Source: Kribbella sindirgiensis
GTDB taxonomy: Bacteria; Actinomycetota; Actinomycetes; Propionibacteriales; Kribbellaceae
Direction: 5' to 3'
Length of the DNA stretch: 64,000 nucleotides
NCBI RefSeq assembly: GCF_004331435.1
Contig: NZ_SJKA01000002.1
Location: 682,001-746,000, forward strand
The position numbers were made by a program, and so were the translations under genes. The notes below the pieces were generated by a model. It made no database searches. It saw only the letters and a list, made by a program, of their open reading frames with translations, and was not told where the DNA came from. Shown here piece after piece: positions 1 through 7,482 of the stretch (positions are counted from its first letter, which is position 1; the number at the start of each line of letters is the position of its first letter).

Positions 1-162
1 GACGGCGCCGCCAAACTCGACCGCGGCTACCCCGGCGACCTGGCGGACCTGTCCGGCGACGCCCAACTCATGTACGGCTTCGAGGTCCCGAAACGCCGTA
101 CCACCGAGGTAGTCCTCAGCACCGACCAAGGCGCCACCTGGACCAAGTTCGCCCCCCGCTAG
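1..162 (+). CDS. 3' end of an unidentified protein (partial)
   Basis: Frame 1 is open from the window edge to a TAG at 160-162 and gives 53 residues ending in STDQGATWTKFAPR. The rest of the gene lies upstream of the window. The tail has a short beta-strand rhythm, and the S-x-D-x-G-x-T-W stretch resembles an Asp-box as found in sialidase or BNR-type beta-propellers. That is a weak motif match and I do not assign a function. Codon use matches the neighbours, with GC-rich third positions. The 72-bp repeat array starts about 50 bp downstream, so any terminator of this gene probably lies in those palindromes. Confidence 0.6.
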   Translation, partial: DGAAKLDRGYPGDLADLSGDAQLMYGFEVPKRRTTEVVLSTDQGATWTKFAPR

Positions 163-211
163 CCCGCCGCCCAAGCCCCTCCAAAGCCCGGGGAACACCA
201 CCCACCTGAAC

Positions 212-476
212 CTCCCCAAACCAGTTTGGGGAGTCCCACCCACCCGAATCGGGCAGCTGCACTCCCCAATCCCAGGTCAAGCACCCCCCAAACTGGTTTG
301 GGGAGACTCACCCACCCGAATCGGGCAGCTGCACTCCCCAGTCCCAGGTCAAGCACCCCCCAAACTGGTTTGGGGAGACTCACCCACCTGAATCGGGCAG
401 CTGCACTCCCCAGTCGGAGGCAAGCACCCTCCCCAAACTGGTTTGGGGAGGGTGGTGCGGTTTGGGGAGGGTTGGG
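212..476. repeat. Tandem ~72-bp repeat with palindromic core CCCCAAACyrGTTTGGGG
   Basis: Four near-perfect 18-22 bp palindromes lie at 212-233, 284-305, 356-377 and 429-450, followed by a half site near 459-467. The spacing is 72, 72 and 73 bp. The material between them is nearly identical each time and contains a second small inverted repeat, CCCGAATCGGG, followed by CAGCTGCACTCCCCA. The two central bases of the core vary (CA or TG). The array lies between the convergent ends of the partial gene and the DUF2000 gene. Related units occur at 32577-32780 in both orientations. Confidence 0.9.
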
Positions 477-484
477 TGCGGGGT

Positions 485-898
485 TCAGTGGTGTTTGGCG
501 GCGCCCTTGAGGGTTTTGTCGACGGCGTTCTTCGGGCCGTAGACGGCGATGCCGACCAGGTCGAGCTCGGCCGTACGGACCGCCTTCACCGCAGCCCGAT
601 TGTCGTGGTCGTTGCCCGTAGCAAACAGATCCTGAGTGAAGACCGAGTGCTCGATCTTCCGGCTCAGCGCGCGTTCGTGGGCGGTCGTCATGAACTCCTT
701 GGACCCCTCGAACACCATCACCGGCTGCCTGAACATCGGCAGGTACCGCACGCTGTCCGCATCCTCGTACGGCTCCCCGACCACCTCCGGATGCGTCCCG
801 GCAATCCCGCTGACCAGGAACGCGGTCACGTTCAACCGCTGCCACACCGCCAGATCGTCGCGCAACAACACAGCAATCTTCGTATCGAACTTGTCCAC
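485..898 (-). CDS. DUF2000 family protein
   Basis: About 137 residues, matching the usual compact size of DUF2000. From VDKFDTKIAVLL onward the protein looks like that family, which is predicted to have a peptidyl-tRNA-hydrolase-like fold and has no assigned activity. I place the start at the GTG at 896-898, because the open frame upstream runs into the preceding gene and contains only non-start codons there; GAGGATCGGGG just before it can serve as a ribosome site. The gene follows the M55 peptidase by 52 bp on the same strand and may be co-transcribed. Its end abuts the palindromic repeat array. The family call is from sequence resemblance only. Confidence 0.75.
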   Translation of the reverse strand: MDKFDTKIAVLLRDDLAVWQRLNVTAFLVSGIAGTHPEVVGEPYEDADSVRYLPMFRQPVMVFEGSKEFMTTAHERALSRKIEHSVFTQDLFATGNDHDNRAAVKAVRTAELDLVGIAVYGPKNAVDKTLKGAAKHH

Positions 899-950
899 AC
901 CCCGATCCTCACTGGCCGCCCGGACGGGGTCTTGTACGTTCTTAACCGGC

Positions 951-1778
951 TCAGCAGTACGGCGGGTTCGAGGTGACTGCTGAGCAGACGCGGAGGAACA
1001 GGTTGAACATGCGGTAGAGCTGGAGCATGTCGCCGTCAAGGGTGACTGTGCGGTCGTCGCGGCGGGTGACGCCGGGGATCGCGGTGAGGTGGGAGGCCAC
1101 TGAGGCGGACTGCCAGCGGACGGACAGGCTGCGGGAGCCGGTCGGCGGGCTGGGTGGGGTGAGATTGGCGAGGGCCTCGGTGGTGGTTGTCTCGATGGAT
1201 TGCTGGGCCTCGGCGACGGGGACGAGCTGCGCGGCGAAGCGGTCCTTGGCGAACTTGACCGGGACGGTCGCGACCGCGGGATCCCAGGCCTTCATCTCGT
1301 CGCAGGCGGTGTCGTCGCCGGTCAGGAGCGCGAGAGGTACGCCGTACGCCGCGGCGGCCGCGTGGAACAGGCCGATCTCGCCGGTGACCTGGTCGTCCAG
1401 CCAGATGTCCTCGATCTCGTGGCCCATGAAGCTGTGGCTCAGGACGCCGAGCACGCCGGCCCGGGCGTGGTACCCGACGCAGAGAACGGCGTCGTACTCC
1501 GGGGTGAGGCCCTCCATCATGCCCATCGGCTTCGGGCGGCCCTTGATCAGGCCGGCGCGCGGATCGAGGAGGTCGGGCAGCAGGTTGCGCATCGGGCCGT
1601 GGGCGTCATTCACCAGGACCTCGGTCGCGCCGGCGGCGTACGCACCGCGGACGGCGGCGTTCACGTCCTCGGTCATCAGCAGCCGGCCCCGCTCGTAGTC
1701 CCGCCCCGGCGGCTGCACATCCTCCGCGTCGACGACCCCGGTGACACCTTCCATGTCCGCACTCACGTAGACCTTCAC
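951..1778 (-). CDS. M55 family D-aminopeptidase (DppA-like)
   Basis: A zinc-dependent aminopeptidase of the DppA type, expected to release N-terminal D-amino acids from short peptides such as cell-wall or dipeptide D-Ala products. It has 275 residues, the normal length. The metal and active-site positions fit the family closely: SADMEG with D8 and E10, H60 in VNDAHGP, H104 in VGYHAR, H115 in LSHSF and E134 in TGEIG. There is no signal peptide, so it is cytoplasmic. The start is GTG with a weak ribosome site. The gene is divergent from an AraC-type regulator with only 23 bp between the two start codons, which makes that regulator its likely controller. No peptide transporter is next to it. Confidence 0.88.
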   Translation of the reverse strand: MKVYVSADMEGVTGVVDAEDVQPPGRDYERGRLLMTEDVNAAVRGAYAAGATEVLVNDAHGPMRNLLPDLLDPRAGLIKGRPKPMGMMEGLTPEYDAVLCVGYHARAGVLGVLSHSFMGHEIEDIWLDDQVTGEIGLFHAAAAAYGVPLALLTGDDTACDEMKAWDPAVATVPVKFAKDRFAAQLVPVAEAQQSIETTTTEALANLTPPSPPTGSRSLSVRWQSASVASHLTAIPGVTRRDDRTVTLDGDMLQLYRMFNLFLRVCSAVTSNPPYC

Positions 1779-1801
1779 AGGCAGCAGCGTATGTTCTGAC
1801 T

Positions 1802-2593
1802 ATGAGCGGCGGCGCCACGGTTCGGGCGTGGCGGCCTCGGGTGGACGGGGTCGTCGAGGTGCTGCATGCGCATTTTCCGTCGCATGCGTACCCGAGCCAC
1901 ACGCACGACGCGTGGACGGTGCTGATCGTCGATGAGGGTGCGGTGCGGTACGACCTGGACCGCCACGAGCACGGTCTCGCCCAGGCGCAGGTCTCGCTGC
2001 TGCCGCCGCATGTCCCGCACGACGGGCGGTCGGCGCTGCCGGGCGGGTTCAGAAAACGTGTTCTGTACCTGGCGCCCGACCGGCTCGGTGAGGGTCTGAT
2101 CGGCGCGGCCGTGGACCAGCCCGAGTACGTCGACCCGCTGCTGCGGCACCGGATCCACCAGTTGCACGGCGTACTGCTGGACGGTCAGGAGGATCTGGAG
2201 GCGCAGAGCCGGCTGACCCTGATCGAGGAGCGCCTGAAACAGCATCTGCGGCGGCAGGTGGTCGCACCGGCCGACCGGTCCGACGCGGGTGTGGCCGCGC
2301 AGTTGCGCGACCTCCTGGACGCGCACGTGCCGGACGGCATCACGCTGGACGACGCGGCGAAGGTGGTGCCTGCGCATCCGGCGCACCTGGTGCGGGCGTT
2401 CAGCCGGGAGTACGGGATGCCGCCGCACCGGTACCTCACCGGACGACGGGTCGATCTGGCCCGGCGGTACCTGCTCGACGGGCGTCCGGCCGCGGAGGTG
2501 GCGACGCTGGCCGGGTTCTACGACCAGTCGCACCTCACCCGGCACTTCCGGAAACTGCTCGGGGTCACACCGGCGAGTTTTGTGCGGTCCTAG
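1802..2593 (+). CDS. AraC family transcriptional regulator
   Basis: 263 residues with an N-terminal cupin-like sensor (about 10-110; the SHTHDAWTV stretch is typical of AraC sensor domains) and a C-terminal double helix-turn-helix (about 165-262). The second HTH carries the usual VATLAGFYDQSHLTRHF signature followed by GVTPASF. It should bind DNA as a small-molecule responsive activator or repressor. It is divergent from the M55 peptidase with a 23-bp gap, so one site could control both. The ligand is unknown. Its 3' end overlaps the convergent small membrane protein gene by 29 bp. Confidence 0.9.
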   Translation: MSGGATVRAWRPRVDGVVEVLHAHFPSHAYPSHTHDAWTVLIVDEGAVRYDLDRHEHGLAQAQVSLLPPHVPHDGRSALPGGFRKRVLYLAPDRLGEGLIGAAVDQPEYVDPLLRHRIHQLHGVLLDGQEDLEAQSRLTLIEERLKQHLRRQVVAPADRSDAGVAAQLRDLLDAHVPDGITLDDAAKVVPAHPAHLVRAFSREYGMPPHRYLTGRRVDLARRYLLDGRPAAEVATLAGFYDQSHLTRHFRKLLGVTPASFVRS

Positions 2594-2795
2594 CCGCCTT
2601 GTACGCGCGGACACCCCAGGTGCCGAGCAGCGCCGCGATCAGCAGGTTCACGACGATCAGGACGGTGTGCGCGACGTAGTACCCGGTCGGGCGGTCCTCG
2701 GTGTCCACGAGCGCCTTGATGAAGCGCAGGTAGGTGATGACGTTCCACGCGGCGATCGCCAGCAGGACAAGAGCGTGCTTCCGTTCGAGCTTCAC
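2565..2795 (-). CDS. Small membrane protein, SCO4848-like
   Basis: 76 residues with two predicted membrane segments (about 8-27 and 42-64) joined by a short charged loop containing a conserved-looking DTEDRPTGYYVAH stretch. It resembles the actinobacterial SCO4848 family of small membrane proteins, which has no known function. The start is GTG at 2793-2795, directly after the TAG of the upstream LAL regulator with no intervening base, so translational coupling is likely. The 3' end overlaps the convergent AraC gene by 29 bp. Confidence 0.75.
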   Translation of the reverse strand: MKLERKHALVLLAIAAWNVITYLRFIKALVDTEDRPTGYYVAHTVLIVVNLLIAALLGTWGVRAYKAARTAQNSPV

Positions 2796-5558
2796 CTAGC
2801 CATTGTGACCGGGGCGGTCGACCATCCTGAGCAGCTGGGTGCGGTTGGCCACTCCGAAGCGGCGGTACAGGCGGGTCAGCTGCGACTCCACGGCCTTCAC
2901 CGACAGGTACAGGGCCGCGGCGATCTCGCGGTTCGTGGAGCCGTCGCGGACCATCGAGACGATCTGCTGCTCGTTGTCCGTCAGCTCCGACGGCTGCCGG
3001 CTCCGGCTCGGTACGTCGAGACGCGCGAGCTCCATCTCCGCGACCTCACGCCAGGCCGGTGCGCCGTACGCCTCGAACTGCTCGATCGCGTCCAGGAACG
3101 CGGTCCGGGCGACCGAGCGGCGACGGGCCTGCCGGGCGATCCGGCCGCGAGTCAGCTCACAGCGCGCGAGATCGAGCGGGTACACCCGATCGCCCGCCGT
3201 ACTGACAGTCTTGTCCAGCAGCTCCAGGGCGGCGGCCGGGTCGCCCTGCTTGGCGACCAGCAGCGCCTCGGCGCGGTCCAGCCCGAGCTTCACCACGCGG
3301 CGGTCCAGATTCTCGGCGCGGGTGCGGATCTCGGCGATCAAGGCGGCCGCGTCATCCAGCCGGCCGGCCGCGACCAGCGCCTCGGCGTAGTCCGCGTGCC
3401 ACGGGATCACCGCCGGGTCGTACGGCATCGCGGCCTCGCCCGAGCCCTCGATCGCGTCGAACGCCTCGACGGCGCGCTGCGGGTCGCCGGTCAGCACGCC
3501 GATCAGCCCGAGGCTGACGAGCGCCGGGCCGGTCCATTCGTCGTTCCCGACCAGGTGTACGGCGTCCAGCGCGGACTCGGCGAGCTGCCGGCCGATGGTC
3601 GCCGAACCGCCGACCCACTCGGCGCGGCTGGCGATGATCATGCCGACCTCGGCCTCGTCACCGATGTCCTGCATCAGCTGGTAGCACTCGTGCCCGGCGG
3701 CCAGCGCGTCGGCGCCGCGGCCGCTGCGCTCGTAGATCGCCGTCGCGGAGATCAGTACGGACGCCAGCCAGCGCATCGCGCCGTGGTCGCGGACCTCGTC
3801 GGCCAGCGCCGTGATCGCCGTGATCGCCTCGTCGGTCCGGCCGCGGAACAGCTCACGCATCGCGGCCATCTGGCGGGCGTTCACCACGGTCCTGGTGAGC
3901 GGCAGGCCCTTGGCCAGCTCGGCGGCCTGCTCCAGTACGGCGTCCGAGGTCTCCTCGGCGTCGCGGGCCATCAGCACCGAACTCGCCGCGCTCAGGGCGT
4001 CGACGACCGCCTCGGTGTCGCCGGCCTCGCGCGCCAGCGCCTCGGCGATCCGCGCGTCCTCCTGCGCGTCGTCCAGGCTGCGATCGAAGTAGTGGCTGTG
4101 GCTGCGCTCGATCCGCACCCGCGCCTCAAACCGTTTGTTGCCCTCGGCCGCCGCGAACGCCTCGGCGAGCAGCTCGACCCGGCGATCCCGCTCCGGCCAG
4201 ACCGCGTCGGCACACAGCAGCAGGGCGGGCACCTTGGTCTCGGGCGTGGTCGCTACCTGTACGGCGAGTCGCGCCATGTCGGCCGACTCCGCCAGGTGAC
4301 CAGCGGCCGCGGCGTCGTCGGCGGCCCTGGTGAGGCGGCGGGCCCGCTCGTCGGGCTGGGCACTCGGCGTCCGGTCCGCGCTCAGTCGCCATAGGTTCGC
4401 GGCCGCGCCAGGAGCTCCCCGACCGGCGGCGACCGTGGCGGCCTCCTCGATCGTCGCGGCCAGCTCTGGGTCGGCCTCCTGGGTGGCGAGGGCGCGGTGG
4501 GTCGCGTTCTCGACCGGTTCGTCGACCACGGCGGCGAGTTTTGCATGCGCCTGACGACGGGCGGCCGACGTGGCTTCGGCGTACACGAACTCCCTCAGCA
4601 GGGGGTGCGTGAAGCGGAGCCGCTCGGCGGAAACGTCGATCAGGCCGAGAGTTTCCGCCTCGGCGAGGCAGACGTCGATCGGGCGGTCGAGGGAGCGGGC
4701 CAGCTGCGTCGTGGTCGGGCGCGGCGAGGACGCGGCGTGCAGGAGCAGCTCGTGCGTGTCGGTGGACAGGTCGCCGAGACGCTCACCGAGCAGCGTCTTG
4801 AGGCGGCTGGAGACCGGGAGCGGGTCGTTGGGCGAGACGTTCTTCGGATGCCGCAGTACGGCGCGACCGAGCTCGAGGGCCATGAACGGGTTGCCGGCGC
4901 TCGCGGTGAAGATGCGGCGCGCCGTACGGACCGGGAGCGGGCTGGACAGCCGCTGCCGAAGCAGGCCGAGGACGTCGGGCTCCGTCAACGGCGGGACCTC
5001 GAGCTGCAGGACGGGCTCGGGGCAGGCGTCGGCCATCACCGGCAGGTCCCCGTCGGCCACCTGCTCGGTGGCGAGCAGATGCACGCCCTCGGACAGCCGG
5101 CGAGCACAGAACGTGAGCACTTCGAGGCTGGACGGGTCCACCCACTGGATGTCGTCGACGACGATCAGCACCGGGCCGGTCGTCGCGAGGCGGCGGAGGA
5201 CGTGCAGTACGGCGAGGCGCACGGCCAGCTCGTCACGCACCGTATCCGGGGCGCTCGCCTTCAGCAGGGCGACCTCGAGGGGCTGCCGGAGGTGGTCCGG
5301 CAGCACCTGCCAGGCGAATTCGAGCTGGTTGGAGAGCAGATCGAGGAGCGTGACGTACGGCAGGCCGGCCTCGGAGTTGGACGGAGCGGCGCTGAGGATC
5401 CGGCAGCCTTTCCGGCCACGCTCCGCGACAAGCGCCCGCCCGAGAGCCGACTTGCCGATGCCGGTCGGGCCGTAGAGCAGCACGCTGCCGCTGGTCTCGA
5501 GCTGCTTGGTGGCACGCTCGACCAGTCCGCTACGCCCGACCAGCTCGTCGTCAGTCAT
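2796..5558 (-). CDS. Large ATP-binding LuxR regulator (LAL/MalT type)
   Basis: 920 residues, the normal size for LAL regulators. An N-terminal STAND-like ATPase has Walker A GPTGIGKS at 30-37 and Walker B VLIVVDDIQW near 130-139. The middle (about 340-840) is Ala/Leu/Glu-rich helical repeat of TPR type. The C-terminus (about 858-915) is a LuxR helix-turn-helix with LTDNEQQIVSMV and NREIAAALYLSVKAVESQL. Such proteins bind an inducer through the repeats and activate transcription when ATP is bound. The target is not evident; the only gene in the same transcript is the small membrane protein that starts at the next base. An extended -10-like element lies about 30 bp upstream of the ATG. Confidence 0.92.
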   Translation of the reverse strand: MTDDELVGRSGLVERATKQLETSGSVLLYGPTGIGKSALGRALVAERGRKGCRILSAAPSNSEAGLPYVTLLDLLSNQLEFAWQVLPDHLRQPLEVALLKASAPDTVRDELAVRLAVLHVLRRLATTGPVLIVVDDIQWVDPSSLEVLTFCARRLSEGVHLLATEQVADGDLPVMADACPEPVLQLEVPPLTEPDVLGLLRQRLSSPLPVRTARRIFTASAGNPFMALELGRAVLRHPKNVSPNDPLPVSSRLKTLLGERLGDLSTDTHELLLHAASSPRPTTTQLARSLDRPIDVCLAEAETLGLIDVSAERLRFTHPLLREFVYAEATSAARRQAHAKLAAVVDEPVENATHRALATQEADPELAATIEEAATVAAGRGAPGAAANLWRLSADRTPSAQPDERARRLTRAADDAAAAGHLAESADMARLAVQVATTPETKVPALLLCADAVWPERDRRVELLAEAFAAAEGNKRFEARVRIERSHSHYFDRSLDDAQEDARIAEALAREAGDTEAVVDALSAASSVLMARDAEETSDAVLEQAAELAKGLPLTRTVVNARQMAAMRELFRGRTDEAITAITALADEVRDHGAMRWLASVLISATAIYERSGRGADALAAGHECYQLMQDIGDEAEVGMIIASRAEWVGGSATIGRQLAESALDAVHLVGNDEWTGPALVSLGLIGVLTGDPQRAVEAFDAIEGSGEAAMPYDPAVIPWHADYAEALVAAGRLDDAAALIAEIRTRAENLDRRVVKLGLDRAEALLVAKQGDPAAALELLDKTVSTAGDRVYPLDLARCELTRGRIARQARRRSVARTAFLDAIEQFEAYGAPAWREVAEMELARLDVPSRSRQPSELTDNEQQIVSMVRDGSTNREIAAALYLSVKAVESQLTRLYRRFGVANRTQLLRMVDRPGHNG

Positions 5559-5586
5559 TCAACTCCTCGAAGGATTACCCTCGCCG

Positions 5587-5595
5587 ATTATCACA
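5587..5595 (-). promoter_or_regulatory. Extended -10-like element upstream of the LAL gene
   Basis: Read on the minus strand this is TGTGATAAT, a good extended -10 match. It lies 28 bp before the ATG of the LAL regulator, and the ribosome site GAGGAG follows it. No good -35 is evident, as is common for extended -10 promoters. Confidence 0.4.
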
Positions 5596-5734
5596 GTCAA
5601 CGACCGTTCGACACGGCGAGTGTCACATGAGGAAATTTGCTGGCCACCATCCTGTCACCCCTTACTGCCCAGTTCCGAGCAGTCGCGACGGCACGATCGT
5701 GCCGGGGCACCGGATGGTCTTTCGACGACTTTGA

Positions 5735-5779
5735 GCCCCCACCAACCGTTTCGCGGCGCCGAAAACGGTTGGTGGGGGC
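5735..5779 (-). terminator. Perfect 17-bp hairpin after the permease gene
   Basis: GCCCCCACCAACCGTTT at 5735-5751 pairs without a mismatch with 5763-5779, leaving an 11-base loop. It starts 11 bp after the permease stop codon (minus strand) and is not followed by a T run, the form usual for actinobacterial factor-independent stops. It insulates the permease from the LAL regulator on the same strand. Confidence 0.75.
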
Positions 5780-5789
5780 CCAAAGAGGG

Positions 5790-7319
5790 TCAGATCGATT
5801 CGAGGTCGCGTTCGATGGCGGCTAGCTCCTCCTCGGAGCCCTGGACCTTGGGGCCGGTGAACCAGCGGCGGGCGGACAGGAACCAGTACGCCGCCGCGAA
5901 GCCGAGCACGACCAGAACGGCGATCGGCGTGTAGTTGAAAGTGCTACCGGTGACCGGGCTGACCTGCGGCAGCATGAACAGGATCGTGATGAACGCGACC
6001 CAGACGATCGCGACGATGCCGATCGGGCGGCTCCAGCGGCCCAGGTGCCACGGTCCGGGCTGGAAGTCCTTGCCCTGGAGCAGCCGCAACAGGGTCGGCA
6101 GCACGTAGGCGATGTACAGGCCGATGACCGCGATCGACGTGACAGCGGCGTACGCCGTCGCGTTCCAGAGGTACGGCAGACCGAGCAGGAACGCGCCGCC
6201 GGCGGCCAGCCAGATCGCGTTCGTGGGCGTCCTGGTCTTGCCGTTGATCTTGTGCCAGAACGACGACCCCGGCAACGCTCCGTCCCGGGAGAACGCGTAG
6301 ATCATCCGCGAGTTCGCGGTCACCGACGACATCCCGCAGAACAGTTGGGCGCCGATCACGACCAGCAGCAGGACCTTGGCCAGCCCGGCGCCGACCGCGT
6401 CGATGAAGATCTGCGCGGGCGGTACGCCGATCTCGCCCTCGAGCGCGCCGTCGTAGCTCTGGATCGCGAAGGTCAGACCGATCAGCAGCACCCACCCGGC
6501 CGCCAGCGAGACCAGGATCGACATCACGATCCCGCGCGGTCCCGACCGGGCGGCGTCGTGGGTCTCCTCGGTCATGTGCGCGGAGGCGTCGTACCCGGTG
6601 AAGGTGTACTGCGCGAGCAGCAGGCCGAGCAGCGCGACGTAGAAGGTGGAGCCCCAGCCGGTGTTGTTGACGAAGTGGCCGAACACGAACCCGGCCGACT
6701 GGTGCTTGTCCGGCACGATCACGAGCGCGCCGACGATGAAGACCACGCCGACGATGTGCCACCAGACGCTGATGTCGTTGAGCTTGGCGACCAGCTTCAC
6801 GCCGAACGAGTTCAGCAGGCCGTGCACCAGCAGGATGATCCCGAACAGCAGGATCGTGTGGCCGGGCGTCGTACTGAAGCCGAACTGCAGGTCCAGGAAC
6901 GCGTTCAGGAAGAACGCCGCGCCGAAGTCGATACCGGCGGTCACCGCGACCTGGCCGAGGAAGTTGAACCACCCGGTGAACCAGGACCAGGCCGCGCCGT
7001 TGGTCCGGGCGAGTTTCGCGGACCAGTAGTACAGCCCGCCGGCGGTCGGGTAGCTCGAGCAGACCTCCGCCATCGCGAGGCCGACGAACAACGTCATCAG
7101 GCCGACGAACGGCCAGCCCCAGACGATCATCACCGGGCCGCCGGTGTTCATCCCGAACCCGTACAGGGTCAGGCAGCCGGACAGGATCGAGATGATCGTG
7201 AAGGACACCGCGAAGTTCGAGAACCCGGACATCGTCCGGGACAGCTCCTGGGCGTAACCCAACTGATGCAGGCGTTTCTCGTCGTCGGTCATCGGGGCGG
7301 CGGACTCGTCATTGCTCAT
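5790..7319 (-). CDS. APC superfamily amino acid / amine permease
   Basis: 509 residues with about 12 hydrophobic segments, typical of APC permeases. The early SGFSNFAVSFTIISILSG stretch is the consensus substrate-binding region of the amino acid / GABA / choline permease subfamily. It should import an amino acid or amine by proton symport at the plasma membrane. It is divergent from the glutamine-synthetase-like operon with a 163-bp shared control region holding an inverted repeat, so I infer that it imports the amine that the operon degrades. The exact substrate (ethanolamine, putrescine, GABA or other) cannot be read from the sequence. A strong hairpin follows the stop codon. Confidence 0.88.
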   Translation of the reverse strand: MSNDESAAPMTDDEKRLHQLGYAQELSRTMSGFSNFAVSFTIISILSGCLTLYGFGMNTGGPVMIVWGWPFVGLMTLFVGLAMAEVCSSYPTAGGLYYWSAKLARTNGAAWSWFTGWFNFLGQVAVTAGIDFGAAFFLNAFLDLQFGFSTTPGHTILLFGIILLVHGLLNSFGVKLVAKLNDISVWWHIVGVVFIVGALVIVPDKHQSAGFVFGHFVNNTGWGSTFYVALLGLLLAQYTFTGYDASAHMTEETHDAARSGPRGIVMSILVSLAAGWVLLIGLTFAIQSYDGALEGEIGVPPAQIFIDAVGAGLAKVLLLVVIGAQLFCGMSSVTANSRMIYAFSRDGALPGSSFWHKINGKTRTPTNAIWLAAGGAFLLGLPYLWNATAYAAVTSIAVIGLYIAYVLPTLLRLLQGKDFQPGPWHLGRWSRPIGIVAIVWVAFITILFMLPQVSPVTGSTFNYTPIAVLVVLGFAAAYWFLSARRWFTGPKVQGSEEELAAIERDLESI

Positions 7320-7341
7320 TTTCGGGCCTCCTGGACACAGC

Positions 7342-7381
7342 GCCTCAATGGTCTCCCCCCAGACCTTTAGGCAATTGAGGC
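7342..7381. promoter_or_regulatory. Nested inverted repeat, candidate operator of the amine locus
   Basis: An outer inverted repeat GCCTCAAT (7342-7349) / ATTGAGGC (7374-7381) encloses an inner one, GGTCT (7350-7354) / AGACC (7361-7365). It lies in the divergent region between the permease and ligase genes. A further GTAGACCAAT near 7456-7465 resembles the same half site. FadR-type GntR regulators bind short palindromes of this kind, and one is encoded at the end of the operon. The link between this site and that regulator is inference. Confidence 0.45.
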
Positions 7382-7482
7382 ACCGCGGTCAGGCGGTGTC
7401 AAGGGAAACGGGCCGCATTGACATCCACACGGCGGCTTGAGTCAATGGACTGGACGTAGACCAATAGACTCCAGGAGTGGCC

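Noticed and set aside
284..450. CRISPR-like spacing of palindromes
   Set aside because: The segments between the palindromes are almost identical, whereas CRISPR spacers are unique, and no cas gene is present.
159..845. Open frame on the minus strand encoding repeats of LPKPVWG and GLGSAAARFGW
   Set aside because: It is the translation of the 72-bp DNA repeat and runs antisense into the DUF2000 gene; the repetition reflects DNA palindromes, not a protein.
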